Source of the DNA: Liopterus haemorrhoidalis
Lineage: Eukaryota; Arthropoda; Insecta; Coleoptera; Dytiscidae
Direction of reading: 5' to 3'
NCBI GenBank assembly: GCA_963971575.1
Contig: OZ020612.1
Span: 35,877,916-35,941,915 of the forward strand
Length of the DNA stretch: 64,000 bases
Below the pieces are notes generated by a model. It was not told where the DNA came from, did no database searches, and saw only the letters and a list, made by a program, of their open reading frames with translations. Numbering within the stretch: position 1 is the first letter of the stretch; every line of letters begins with the position of its first letter. Made by a program: the position numbers and the translations under genes. Below are positions 48,576-60,669 of the stretch, piece by piece.

Positions 48576-49115
48576 AAAAACCAGGTCGGGTTGACCTCTT
48601 ATATACATATTCTCTATTAAGTGTACAAATTTTAATCAACTCGATTGTGCAAAGTATTAAAATAATGACTTCAGTTTAATATTTAACTACACGTTATTGA
48701 AAACTGATATAGTATACATAATTCTATAACAAACAAAGGAATATTTACGCCACAACATTGTGTTTACCTTTGGCTGATTAATGCGGAAATTATTTCCGCG
48801 ATGTATTGATTTGTTTTTCATACAAGATGTAGTACATTTTTATGCAACTAAGGATACAATGTCACAAAGAGAGGACAATTTGTTTTGCATACTGCATTTG
48901 TTCTGAATTTTGTTTGCTGATTATGATCTTGTTGTTTCTGAAGGTCTTCTTACCATCCTACTTCCGCAAAAAACTATTTGCAATAAGTATGGAAATTACT
49001 GAACTCAAATATTTTTTATGCTATTATAGTTTGCGTTTTTTTTTTTTTTTTTTTTTTCACTGTCTCTCTGTTTAATTATATAATGGACACTTCATATCAC
49101 TATATTTTATATTAC

Positions 49116-50163
49116 TAGGGTTGTACCGATTAATCGGCAGATAATTGGTCATCGGCCATATCGGCCATTTTTTCGATAAATCAGTTTGATATTCAGTCAT
49201 TCTTATTTTTATTATTATTGTTCGTCACGTATATTGGAGCAAGATAACCATGGGTGGCAGAAAAATGTGAAAAACATTGGATTCAACATGTAATAAATCT
49301 ATTTAAAAAAACTTACACAATTTAATTTAGAAATGCATTGAAGAAAACATTGTTTATATTAAGTAAATAAATTTTATACTATCTACTTTTCAAAATATTT
49401 TAATTATTAACTAATCTCATTTTAATATATTGTAATGTCATTGCAATCTTTTTTTTTGTAATTTTATCCAAATTGATATACATGTAATTTTGACTTGTGT
49501 AAACATTTATTCATAATGAATAAAAATAAAATCGTGGGCCGTCTAGAATAGAAATTCATTAAATTGAACCACAATCCTCCAAAATATTTTCTGTCTATCC
49601 TAGGTATATCCATCTAATCATAAAACCAGTGTCCTTCATGATAAAAAATCATTCTATGATTAAAACATTTTCAAAAAGATCAAAAAGCGCAAGTTTCAAA
49701 GTGATTATAATAAATGGATTCCACTTACATATATCATAGTTGGTCAAACTTTTCTCCTCAAGGGGGTGGCTCTTAGACATCTGTTAAGTTCTCTAGCGGG
49801 TAGAAAGTGAAAAAAATCTAAATCTACTAAATAAGTACAAAGTCTACTTTTATCGTAAGCACATGCTTATGCTTGTACACCTGTAACATTATAACGAGCT
49901 TATTCATGTGTTCACATGTTCCAAAACATGCACAGATTGTTTATTTAATTTGTCATTTTGTTAATATAATCACGACAGTTTTAAACATATGTGGGCCGCA
50001 GAAATTGCCATCGCGGGCCGCATTTAATAGAACACTGTACATGAATCGTTAGCCGGCAGATTTCATATACATTATAAATAATCGGCGGCCGATTAATCAG
50101 TAATGGCTGATAAGGCAAGGCCAACTAATAGGTAATCAACCAATTTGCTTATAGGTGCAACCC
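49116..50163. mobile_element. Possible TIR element with GGGTTGTACC ends
   Basis: GGGTTGTACCGATTAATCGG at the left. At the right, GATTAATCAG and then GGTGCAACCC close the element in inverted orientation. GGCCGCATTTAATAGAACACTG at 50012-50034 looks like the end of another hAT nested within. No clean duplication at the outer ends. Confidence 0.4.
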
Positions 50164-50734
50164 GATTACATAGTATGTACCAAGTTTACTAATAATCTTT
50201 ATAGATGTTTTGATTAATTTTCAAATTCAATTGAACCCTTATACTAATAAAAATGTCTAGGAATTAGTAAAAACCACCCTTCTCATGTATTTCAACCATA
50301 ATATTTACGACAATAAATAATAGGAACGCAACCTTTTACGACACAAAATAAACATTATTTCTTTGTTAACCGTTTTTTGTTAATCATTATGAACTCTGAA
50401 CTTGTTTCAATATAATTTAATTACTTTTAGGGTATATACTCCTACCCCCGTTTTCAATCTCGATCAATTCTTTTCTAAATATCTTGTCGGTCCTAATACT
50501 CTGAAACAATTTCAAAGTTCTCAATTTCTGATTTATAGTTATTTGTAGTTTCAGATTCAATTAATACAGATATGAACAAAACTGTATTTGTTTTAGTCAA
50601 AAGAACCCATTAGAACTTTGGCCTTATTCACTTAAGTCCTCCTTGCTCTATTTAATGCCAGGTATCCAGTTATTGAACGTGTATCTAGTTAATGTTCCAA
50701 GTATCCTCTACATCCATACTCGCTAGGTGTTGTC

Positions 50735-51065
50735 ACGTAAAGTTGCGTTCAGAGCTCTTTAAATTAGTTGACTATTCACTGTGCGTTGCGGATATGTTTA
50801 GTACAGCGTTTCCCAAACTGTGCGCCACGAAGACCCAGGACCTTTTTTTTGCTCTTCACGGACCTTTATTTTGCTCTTCCTTCACTTGAATTTGGGAGGT
50901 GAGGACCTTATTTTTGCTTGGGAACCACTGGTTTAGTAGATAGTTTTAACGTTCAAGGCAGCGGTTACAGCTAAGGAAATTAGTGCGTTACGAATAGGGC
51001 GACATATGTGTGTCTTTAAACCTATTATGGTGGCTTCGTAAAATGTTTATTATCGTATTATCATT
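50735..51065 (+). repeat. Dispersed repeat family C, copy interrupted by a hAT MITE
   Basis: AGAGCTCTTTAAATTAGTTG, ACAGCTAAGGAAATTA and GTGGCTTCGTAAAATGTTTA match 57770-57955, which lacks the insertion. Confidence 0.8.
50804..50930. mobile_element. 127-bp hAT MITE with T-rich minisatellite core
   Basis: Left end CAGCGTTTCCCAAACTGTG, right end TTGGGAACCACTG, identical flanks GTTTAGTA (50796-50803 and 50931-50938). The core holds GGACC, T-run and GCTCTTC units plus CACTTGAATTTGGGAGGTGA. An uninterrupted paralogue at 57770-57955 supports the insertion. Confidence 0.9.
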
Positions 51066-52635
51066 TTGTTAATTCTGCTTTCCTAGATTTTTACTAACTA
51101 AAACTAAACTAATTACCTAATTTGATCATATTTACTGTTAGTCTTTGTAATTTTGGGCCAGATTTGTTGTAATCGGCGCGATGACATTTTGTTAGATCAT
51201 GTAAAGGCATACAATGTAAACGTTCTCTCCGATGTAGACTGAGTTACATGTCTGCCTCATTAAAACAACTCACAAACTATAAGTTTGGGAAACTATCGAC
51301 AATCGACAACGTATAACGTATTAAATTTCGAGCTCTGAACGATTGTTCACGTTACCATATGACAAACTTACCAATGACAATCAACAGTGCACAAGTCATA
51401 GCCTATAGTCGACTAATTTAAGAGTTCTGAACGCAGTATACGCCTTCCATCATTTACAAGGGCTTCCAATTCTTATTTCTTTCACTTCATAATGTCGTAG
51501 TCGTAGTATCAACTGCAACCATCTGCCAAAGTTTCTAATAGTAAGCTTTGAAAACATTGTTTGAATATCTAAATTTCTGCTACTTCTCCATTTAATTTGG
51601 TTGGGGCAAAAGATGCGGTGTAGTACATACTTTGCTTGAAACTCTGTAAAGGTATTGTCGATCTCACTTCTTTACGGTTCATGTTTCAAAGCCATGCGTA
51701 AGTTCAATAGCCATGCTTTGGCGCTGCGACCCGAGTACGCATATATTCATATATAAAATTATACAAACAAAGGAATTGATTGATAAAAAGTATTTAAATA
51801 AATAAGAATGTGAACTGGAATAAAAGGAGTTGGCAGCTACAGGGGACTATTTCGAAGAAACCAGTATCACTTTTATAATATCAAAATAATTTTTATTAGT
51901 ATTTTATGACGATAGCCAGAATATTTTCTAATCAAATCTCGTATGTATACAATATTACTACATAATTGAGTTGTTCATTTTTAATTAACTACAATTAAAA
52001 TAATTTAATGTGAATAATGAGGCAATTTCATAGAAACCCAGGGTTCCATAGAACACACTTAAAAACAATTAATTTAGACCAGGAGCGAGAAATCTTTTTA
52101 AGCCGCCAGCCGCATTTAGTAACTCACGGTATAGTATTGAGTAACTCGCGGTTTAATATTATTTTTTCTGATTCTAGCTTCCTTACACTGGTTTACGCGT
52201 ATTTAAGCCGACGTAAATATTCCTAAAGTCTAATGTAGCTATTCTAAACAAGATATGTTAAGTTTACGGTTGTGTTCATTACCTAAGACCATAACTAGGG
52301 AGCTCCCTGCTTATAACACAAAGCCAGTTTTTTTTTTTTTTTTTCGACCACTGTGTTGGAATGTACATAATAAAGAGTATTTAGCGGCGAACTGGTAACC
52401 TTTGGCTACGCTGGATAAGAAAACTAGTAAACAAACATCTGACCTAAACGGATCTTTTCTGGGCGATAGTTAAAAAATTAGTTGTAAACATAGTTTTAAA
52501 AAATTAAGACTCGAGATTGGCTATAAACATAAAAAAATAAACAGCAAACAGCAACAGGTATACAAGGGGTTGATACATTTTGTTATCTTAGTAGCGTTTT
52601 AGACAAAAAAGGTTTACTTGGCACTCTCTGAAGAA
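51066..52635. other. AT-rich stretch, no gene recognised
   Basis: Possible antisense LINE debris near 51480-51720 is too decayed to call. T18 run at 52329-52344. Confidence 0.35.
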
Positions 52636-52639
52636 AGTC

Positions 52640-53000
52640 TGGATGCCTAATGTGTTTAGTAAAAAAACGAAGCTAAGGATTTTTTCAACAAATGTGAGAA
52701 CGGTACTTATGTACGGCTGTGAATCCTGGAGTCTCACCGAGAGCAACAAGAGAAAACAACAAGTATTTGTAAATAGATCTCTAAGGAGGATAATGGGTAT
52801 TAAATGGCCAGCGAAAATAAGTAACGAAGAACTATGGTTACTTATTTTCTCGGTTACTATGTCCAATCGGCAATGGTATTAAAGAAAGGAAATAGAAATG
52901 GATTGGACATACACTCCGGAAACCAAATAGTGACATCACCAAACAAGCTCTCGACTATACGATCAGAAGTAAAAGAAAAAAAAATGCATACAGAGCATAA
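52640..53000 (+). pseudogene. C-terminal LINE ORF2 fragment
   Basis: KTKLRIFSTNVRTVLMYGCE, SWSLTESNKRKQQVFVNRSL, RRIMGIKWPAKISNEELW, then after a frameshift KWIGHTLRKPNSDITKQALD. This is the post-RT region of insect LINEs (YG.E.W, F.N..LR.I...W...ISN..LW, RKWRWIGH.LR+P...I..QALD). The frame breaks at about 52860 and the 5' part is missing. Confidence 0.85.
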
Positions 53001-53046
53001 CAGCATAGGACTATTAGACCGGGAGCTCATGACAGTTTATGGTCTC

Positions 53047-53790
53047 CGATTTCATATAGCATGCCTTTTGGAGGAGAGAATATTTACCCTGTGACAACAA
53101 AGATAGGATGGTACTAAACCCCTGCACGCGTTCCGGTCATATGGAAAATTGCATTTCCACTTGCACAAAAATTTTGTGTTTTTCTCTGATTTAATAATGC
53201 TTGCCCTTTTATCAAAAGAAAGTTAAAACAAATTTAAAGTCTTTTAATTATAGGCATGCGATTCGCAGGGTCCCAAACGGCTCAAACGGTCACGTGATCT
53301 TGTAATAAAAAAATATGATTTTCCGCGTTTTCATACAGCATGCCGATGAAAAGAATTAAAGTTTGTGTCATAAAACCCTTATAAAAAAATTGGCATGCGG
53401 CCCTCGTTGGCCCAAGGGTGGAAAATTTCGGAAAATTTTTGTGAATATTCTAATAGGATATTACGTGATTTCTTTTTGCATGCCATCATAACGTAATTGG
53501 CATGCAGATAAGGAGGTCCTAAAACAGAGGCATGCATCGGAAAAGTTGCAAAAAAAAATTGGAAAATATTGGTCATATTATTTTGCATGCCTTTTTGCAT
53601 TTCACTAAATAATGTTGTTTTTAGCTCGAATACAAAATGGCATGCATGCCGAGGAAGCCCATCACATCATAAATAATAAGAAAAGTTGCAAAAAAAATTG
53701 GAAAATTTTGATAATATTATTTTGCATGCCTTTTTGCATTTCACTAAATAATGTTGTTTTTAGCTCGAATACAGAATGGCATGAGTGGAA
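53047..53790 (+). repeat. GCATGC-rich repeat block with tandem 140-bp unit and terminal hairpin
   Basis: GCATGC occurs at 53059, 53254, 53338, 53393, 53478, 53500, 53530, 53585, 53640, 53644 and 53724. A unit beginning AAAAGTTGCAAAAAAAA and running through TTTTTGCATTTCACTAAATA to CTCGAATACA(A/G)AATGGCATG occurs at 53541 and 53681. The block ends at a perfect hairpin GTGGAAAGGT-GAAT-ACCTTTCCAC (about 53785-53808). Class unknown; tandem units plus a 3' hairpin recall Helitron-like elements. Confidence 0.7.
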
Positions 53791-53893
53791 AGGTGAATAC
53801 CTTTCCACAGTTCAATAGTACAAAATAAATAAACTGTTACTATTCAGGGTTTGTCGTTTGTTATTATTATTAATATTTGTATTAGTTTACATC

Positions 53894-54105
53894 CAGTGCC
53901 GTAACTATATAGAATTTTTGGAATAGGAAGTAAATCATTTGTAGGGCTCTATAGGCAGGGCCGGGGGAAATTCAAAAACTTAAGTGAAGAAACAGGGGAC
54001 GGAAATTCAAAAACCTAAATGAAGATCAGCAGGAGGGAATTAAAAAAATTACAGGTCTGCCTCTAAAGGACCCTAAATTTACTGGACCCGGAAGCATTGC
54101 TACTG
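53894..54105. mobile_element. 212-bp hAT-type MITE
   Basis: CAGTGCCGTAACTATATAG at the left and GAAGCATTGCTACTG at the right. Flanks TTTACATC and TTTATATT differ by two C/T changes. The left end resembles that of 61668-61812. Confidence 0.55.
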
Positions 54106-54113
54106 TTTATATT

Positions 54114-55685
54114 GATCTATAACATCTTCCGATTTCAGATCTTCCCTGTTGTTTATCTTAATATTGCTGTTTGTTAAATAAATAAATTTGCAAAATACCT
54201 AAAGAAATAAGTAGAGAAATAATTTTTGTATAAATTGAGTTCCACAAACTAAAATATGTTTAAATTATTAGAACAATTGTAAAAAATTTCTCTGCATTCC
54301 TAATATATGTCGTAACACATCTAAGACAATTAGCGTTGTCTTGTCTAAAAGTGTTTACTCACTAGATAATTAGTTGAGTGATATGATAGTGTATGCCGCT
54401 GAGGCTGGAACCGCGGCCGCGACCGCGTCTGAATGCGTCTACTCAGAGGACATGAGTTATTTAGGTTAGGGAGACAAGTGTGTATGAGTGCTTCGCTTTG
54501 TTTTACAAGCCGTAAGAGACTGATGATGAATGAGAGATGTAGGTTACACACACTATAATACTACTGAAATATTTATAGAAACTCGGAAATATTTGATTGA
54601 CTGTTGTTTTAGTTCCATTTTATATGTTTGTTTTACAAAGTGTCATGAAAATTTTTGGTTTGTTTATATATTACTAAATAACGATGACCTAAAAGTCGAT
54701 TTCTAAGAGTTCATTTTAAATTTCGTCCAGGTCTCATGCTTCGGGTTCATAGACCCTGGGGATGTTCACAATATATTTGCAATTAAACCACTTATAACAG
54801 ATATTTGGGATGCTTGTATTAATAGGCGCGTGACGATTTTTCGACCTGCACTATCCGGCCATTACTATAATAATTTTGCATATTTCCACAAAAACAATTT
54901 TATTTTGATACTTAAAAAAAAAAAAACATTTGAATATTATTTTTGTTCTATAAAGCCCAAAATAATACTTTTGTAACACATATACTAATACATTTTTAAC
55001 TATTTTTCTCTAATAAGTTATCGTGGTTATCGAATATCCGACGAAGAATTATAGAAAATAAATGAGCAGGAGAAAAAAAAAAAAAAAAAAATACTGTACA
55101 TAAAGTGGAGATGAATACTGCTGGAGCATACTTTAAGAAAGCCACTTGACATCCCAAAGCTAGTTTTAGAATTTAAATAACCAGGTAAAAGGAAAAGCTG
55201 GCGGTAACATGGAAAACAACTATAAGGAAAGAATATGAAAACGAAGGTGAACAGCAACTAACGCACTAAAACGTATTATAACAAGACATTTAAAAAAAAG
55301 CTCAGAATTGGTAATCCTAACATTAAACCATACTTGGAATCAAATTATGACACCCAATGCTCCATTAGATTGCAGTACAAAGAAGAGAAGAAAAAAATGT
55401 TTACAAACACAGTTATAGGTACTCGTTAAGTCTTTACAATATTAATAAATAATAAAAGAAAAATGTTTTAGAACTACCTCTTCAGTAGGGTCTAAATATA
55501 TAATATATTTCCAAAAAAGATCGTTACTGGTAATTTACATGTTATTACGTTGGCGGACAAAACGGCTCAAGCTGTCATTTATGAAGTTAATATTTTGACA
55601 CAGGGACTCCAACCTCATATCAAATTCGTACTATAGACCTGATTCCCAAACCCAGTATTGCGAAAGAATTTCGATAGGTCGCAGG
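54114..55685. other. Non-coding stretch
   Basis: A GC-rich spot at 54395-54440 (CCGCGGCCGCGACCGCGTC) stands out in AT-rich DNA and may be a mobile-element end. Poly-A at 55073-55090. No gene recognised. Confidence 0.35.
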
Positions 55686-55689
55686 CTCA

Positions 55690-55945
55690 TTTTTTATTAG
55701 CAGAAGTTTTTTTTTTGCTTCTTAGGTTTCTCAAAAAAAATTTTTTTTTTGCTTCTTAGGTTTCTCAAAAAAAATTTTTTTTTTGCTCGTTAGGTTTCAA
55801 AAAATCCATTTTCTTTGCTCGTTAGGTTTTCCAGAATCACTTTATTTATGCTTGTTAGATTTCTCGAAATTCTTATTTTTTAATCGTTAGGATTGTCATT
55901 TTTTTTTTTTTTTGCTTGTTTTGTTCATCGAAATACTTTTTTTGG
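55690..55945 (+). repeat. T-rich minisatellite, about 33-bp unit, seven units
   Basis: GCTTCTTAGGTTTCTCAAAA-type units start at 55717, 55751, 55785, 55817, 55850, 55883 and 55914. The first two are identical over 34 bp. AAAAAAAATTTTTTTTTT junctions give strong A-tract bending potential. Confidence 0.85.
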
Positions 55946-56589
55946 ACACACTCTTAGTATTAGTCTTTTGCGACACTTCGAAGTAGTAGTGGTAATTATT
56001 GTTCCATTTAAGTAAATGTGAAAATTCTAGAAGCCAGTGCGTCAGCAGCTGAAACTGAAAAATTTACAACTCAACGTCTGATCGCCAAATTCTCAAATCC
56101 GAAAATTATGGTAAAAATCGAAAGACGAAATCCGTATATAGGTACTGCGATGAAGATAAAGCATTAATGTGTCAGTTTTCTAACTCAGTCCAATAAAAAT
56201 ATCCTCTTCAACATGTTAAAGAACGAGAAGGATGCAATTTATACAAAATAAAGAACAATGACAGCGTTTGCTGACGACTATAAACGTCTCCATAATAAGT
56301 TCGTAAACAAAATTACAGCGTATGTCTGGTAGGGAAACTACGTTTAAAAGCGTAATAGCACGTAACAGAGTGATGATGGCTTAATACTGACGAGAAATTT
56401 GGATATATTAATGCATTCCCGATTTTTGCTGAGAATAGTCTATCATCAGGTTTGTGCATGAGACTAAACCACTGCAGTGTTTAACGGACACAGCCACCTT
56501 ATGCCTTGCCTCCGCGATATACAGCAAGCTATGAATTCATTGTTTTTCTTTTTTTTTTTTATATATATTTTTGAGAAAATGTCCGGGAA
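55946..56589. other. Non-coding stretch
   Basis: A segment at about 56010-56260 has coding-like words but no frame or family I can support. Confidence 0.3.
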
Positions 56590-56660
56590 AATGAACGGGA
56601 TTTGAGACCTTAGTAACGCAGAGCACATGTGTTACCACTACGCTACGCCGGTCGGCGTTT
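56590..56660 (-). repeat. tRNA-derived SINE fragment
   Basis: The minus strand GGCGTAGCGTAGTGGTAACA (A box) and GGTCTCAAATCCCG (B box, 56597-56609) are well spaced, with GCTCTGCGTTACTAA between. Same family as 44976-45045. Confidence 0.65.
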
Positions 56661-57764
56661 TTCATGTTAAATTTCATAAAAAATATTTTTGACAGTTTAA
56701 AAAACTAACACTGGTATATTTAATTTAAAATCCTGCAGATGATATAATCCCACATTTGTTTCGCAACATTTAAGCATATTTCATTATTTTATTTCCCATC
56801 AATGGTTTTTATCTGTTAAACATTAAAAGAATTAAATATCACTGGTCATAAAATGTATATTAAATATAAACTTAATTAAGCCCCTATCCAATTTCGGTTC
56901 ACTAGTCAAGCTTTAAATCACAAGTTACAAACAAAAACAAATTCACGAAAAATTAAACCAACCCTACAAAAAATCAGCAAATTGCACTTCAATTATCTTT
57001 TTTCCGTTGCAATATTCATGTTTATCAAAGCATATTTCCATGTATCACGCCATTGAACCCGAATAGTTCAGTCAGGTGAAGTTAGTATTCGCACCTAAAT
57101 CCACAGGAAACAGAGTATCATAGAGAGCGCTTCGATCCTGTCATTATCAATACATCCGGCAGGGTTATCTGTGACAGTATGTTATTTCCTGAATATATGC
57201 GTTTTTATATATGTACATATGTATGGGTATTTATAATTCAGATACCATACAAGGTCGAGTTATTTATAAATTATTATCATGAGATGAATCTTAGGTGTGA
57301 ATGGAATTTCATTTATTTATATTAAAATTTATGTAAATATATAATAATATCACTTGTTTCACGCATGTATATCAAAAGCAACCCTCGAAAATATTAACTC
57401 GTAATTTGTTTCGATAACTCGTTCTATCTCGCGAAATAGAAGAGCGATGCTCTGCACTATCGAGGTAAGGGCATACGTATCTAAACTGAAGAAGCTAGTC
57501 AAATTGGTTACCAGTAATTAAATTATTTGTTTAAAACTAGATAGAAAAGAAAACCAAGAATTTAAAAAAATACTTCCTGATAGCTTGCAGAATTCAAGCG
57601 TGTTAGTGGGATTTTCGGGGGTACATCAAAAGTATTGTACATACTGTAATGTGTTTTTCACACAAAACGCCGAATTTTTTAGTAGGTTTTTAATAATTTA
57701 TTCACACTGAATTAAGATTACACTATTTATGTTAGAGAATATGGAATTCAAACTATACTTTGCT
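56661..57764. other. AT-rich stretch, nothing recognised
   Basis: No supported gene or repeat. Confidence 0.4.
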
Positions 57765-57955
57765 CTAAAGCTGCATTAAGAGCTCTTTAAATTAGTTGAC
57801 TGTGCACTGTGCTTTATGGATATAATTAATAGATTGTTTTAACGTTCGAGGTAGCGTTTACAGCTTAAGGAAATTATTGAATTACGAATAGTGCGACATC
57901 TGTGTATCTTTAAACCAACTACAGTGGCTTCGTAAAATGTTTATTATCGATTATC
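57765..57955 (+). repeat. Dispersed repeat family C, uninterrupted copy
   Basis: AGAGCTCTTTAAATTAGTTG through GTGGCTTCGTAAAATGTTTA, matching 50735-51065 minus its inserted MITE. Confidence 0.8.
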
Positions 57956-58254
57956 GTTACGAAGAGCCCCCCCCTCTATTATGTTTTTACATGCAGCGCT
58001 GCTTCGATGGCAATGACACCAGCGACTGAAAGAGAGGCATATTTCTTTCCCAATATCCGAACGAATGGCATCGCTTAATTTTGATAACTTCTTCGATTCA
58101 ACCATATTAAGCTCTTTATACCCGTCACCGGTCAAGTAATTTCCGATGTACGTATATTATTTAATTGTTAATTGTATTTTGTTATTATTTAAATGTTAAG
58201 ATTAATAGGTACTAAGTATATCATTGTTTTATTATCTATTTTATTTTACCGACC

Positions 58255-58585
58255 GCCAACATATATATAAGGGAGGTATTGTGATCATACCAACTTTGAC
58301 ATTTCGAGATTTCGATGGATCTCCACGAATTGGGGTCCCTACATAACGTTTTGACTATTTTTAGCATGATGTCTGTCGGTCCGTGTACACGTGCAGAGCA
58401 AATTAGGCTAAAAGGATTTTTATGAAACTTCATATTTAAGCTTTTGACATCAATGGCAGGAGTTGATCAACTTAAAAATTTACTTAGGTAAAAATCGGTT
58501 AACTAGAAATGGGATTTTATTCGTGTCGGTTTTAAGATTTTTGCGAATATTTCACAACAGAGAAATATTTCTAAAAAATGTATTT
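58255..58585 (-). repeat. Dispersed repeat family B, inverted copy
   Basis: The reverse complement shares CGCAAAAATCTTAA, AGTTTCATAAAAATCC and GACATCATGCTAAAAATAG with 36325-36560. Confidence 0.65.
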
Positions 58586-58664
58586 AACAAAATTTGTTAT
58601 AAAAGCAATAACATAAAGCAATAACTTTTATTTGAGACATTTTTTGATAAAGCAGCATAAATTA

Positions 58665-58717
58665 AACAAGTACTTCGTGATGGCGGTCGGTCCTATGGTG
58701 GCCACAGCTGATTTGAT
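58665..58717 (+). repeat. Dispersed repeat, copy 2 (partner at 1248-1300)
   Basis: ACAAGTACTTCGTGATGGCG, GGTGGCCACAGCTGATTT match 1248-1300. Confidence 0.55.
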
Positions 58718-58796
58718 ATTGGTAGCCCTCTTAATGCATTTATTTATTATTTGAGCCTTTATTTTACAATAAAATGACAGTTGTATGGCATGGCTG

Positions 58797-58955
58797 CAGA
58801 ACCGCAGTAGGCGCAAATTATAGGCGAGGATCTTTTTTTGCTCATCACTTGGATTTTGGAAGATGAGGACCTTTTTTTTGCTCATCACTTGGATTTTGAC
58901 AGGTGAGGACCTTTTTTTTAGCCCATCACTTGGATTTTGATAGGTGAGGATCAAA
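58797..58955 (+). repeat. Three tandem 40-bp T-rich minisatellite units in a truncated hAT-type MITE
   Basis: The left end CAGAACCGCAGTAGGCGC is the same end type as 8205-8460. It is followed by three units of GAGGA(C/T)C, T7-T8, GC(T/C)CATCACTTGGATTTTG, ending in (A)AGGT or similar. The right TIR is missing; a C-run follows at 58964. The minus-strand ORF through here is an artefact of the repeat. Confidence 0.75.
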
Positions 58956-58963
58956 AGCCTGAG

Positions 58964-60000
58964 ACCCCCCCCCGAACATTAAAAATCGCGTATTTTTCGC
59001 AGAAATAAACAATTATATACCAAGAAATATTCTGAGCCCAACCCAAAGAAAAACTCAGACTTCTGAGTCCCCCCAAGTAAAAAATCTGGGTATTAATTTA
59101 ATGAAACAGTTTTTATTTATGATTTTAAATATTAGTAATAGTTTTAGTATATCTGTGCGGTTGGTTGATAATTTTAAGTGATACTGTGGAATCATATGCC
59201 GGAAGCAAATCAAACTTTGATGTAACAAAAAAAAATGTAAACTGCTTTTAACTACATAGATTATAAATAGAATCAATAAATTAAATATTTTTAAAACATG
59301 ATATTTTCTAATGTCTGATATCTTATTCATAACATAATATTATCTTTATCATTGACATTAAATTAAAAGTGATATGAAATTTGACGTTTAATTTGTTTTG
59401 AGTAAGTTAGTCTTTACCAGATAGTTGGCGCCGTCAGCTCATTTGTTTAATTTACTTGGCAGCCATGTAAACAAGATGTTTTCATTCTTTTAATACCAAC
59501 CACATATATATACAAATTATACAGTTCATAATTAAGATAATGTTAACCACTTTGCATAGACACTTGTAACTAAATTAGATCATATTACATTATTTTCACA
59601 CTAGGCTGAACAGATGGTAAAATTACATAATTGGACGTTGTTTTTGTGTCCGAAAATTAGCTTAAAATAATTTTCATTATGATTTATTTATGATCTTCTT
59701 TGGTACGGAAATATTTGCAAAATTAATTTATTTTGAAAACATGATTAAAAATATTCTTAGGTTAGTTCTGGTTATTAGACTACATTTTATAATATATGTA
59801 CCAGATGCTCCGTCCGGCATCGCTCGGGGACTATCCGTTATTACTAACATATTTTTTTGAACAAAATACTTACTCTTTTTATCACTAAATATTTCAAGAA
59901 AATGCAAATAAATATATACCTAGTAGTATATGAAAATACCCAGAAACAAATTTTTATTTACGACTAAAAATTGTCGTAACTACTGAACCGATTTTAAAAA
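58964..60000. other. Non-coding stretch beginning with a C-run patch
   Basis: 58960-59095 repeats GAGACCCCCC/GAGTCCCCCC-type words like 24890-24955. Otherwise AT-rich. Confidence 0.35.
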
Positions 60001-60531
60001 TTCTTTCAATTCTGTTTAGTGTATAAATTGTTTACCAAGTTTGTCACTGAAGAAATGTATGTTGTCACCTACAATTTCATGAAAATGCGTTAAATATAAA
60101 CCAAAAAGAAAGATTTTGTAACACCTGCGGGCACAAATACCATTATATTTTTGGATCTACAAAACAGATTTTAAAAATTCTTTCAATTCTGTTTAGTGTA
60201 TAAATTGTTTACCAAGTTTGTCACTGAAGAAATGTATGTTGTCACCTACAATTTCATGAAAATGCGTTAAATATAAACCAAAAAGAAAGATTTTGTAACA
60301 CCTGCGGGCACAAATACCATTATATTTTTGGATCTACAAAACAGATTTTAAAAATTCTTTCAATTCTGATTAATGCATAATTCGTGTACCAACTTTCGCT
60401 GACGAAACCTATGTTATTGCTGGTAATTGCAAGAAAATGCGTTAAATATGAACAGAAAACATGAATTTCCTTTTACACGTGCGTACAGATATCATTATAT
60501 CTTTCGAACTAATGAACCGATTTTAATAATA
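60001..60531 (+). repeat. 177-bp tandem repeat: two identical copies plus one diverged
   Basis: TTCTTTCAATTCTG starts copies at 60001, 60178 and 60355. Copies 1 and 2 appear identical over 177 bp; copy 3 is clearly diverged. The sequence downstream (GATACGGACAGACATCCAGA, AGACGTTGTCTTTTATATAT) resembles the tail of an interspersed repeat. Confidence 0.9.
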
Positions 60532-60669
60532 AAGCCGAAAACCTGACCTGATGACGTAGCTACAGAAAAACATGAAAATCGAAATAGTAGACCTCGAGTG
60601 AAAAGCGTAGATACGGACAGACATCCAGACAGAGAGACGTTGTCTTTTATATATATAAATATAGTAACC

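Noticed and set aside
54395..54440. CpG island or promoter at CCGCGGCCGCGACCGCG
   Set aside because: Only about 45 bp, no TATA/initiator or gene next to it; more likely mobile-element sequence.
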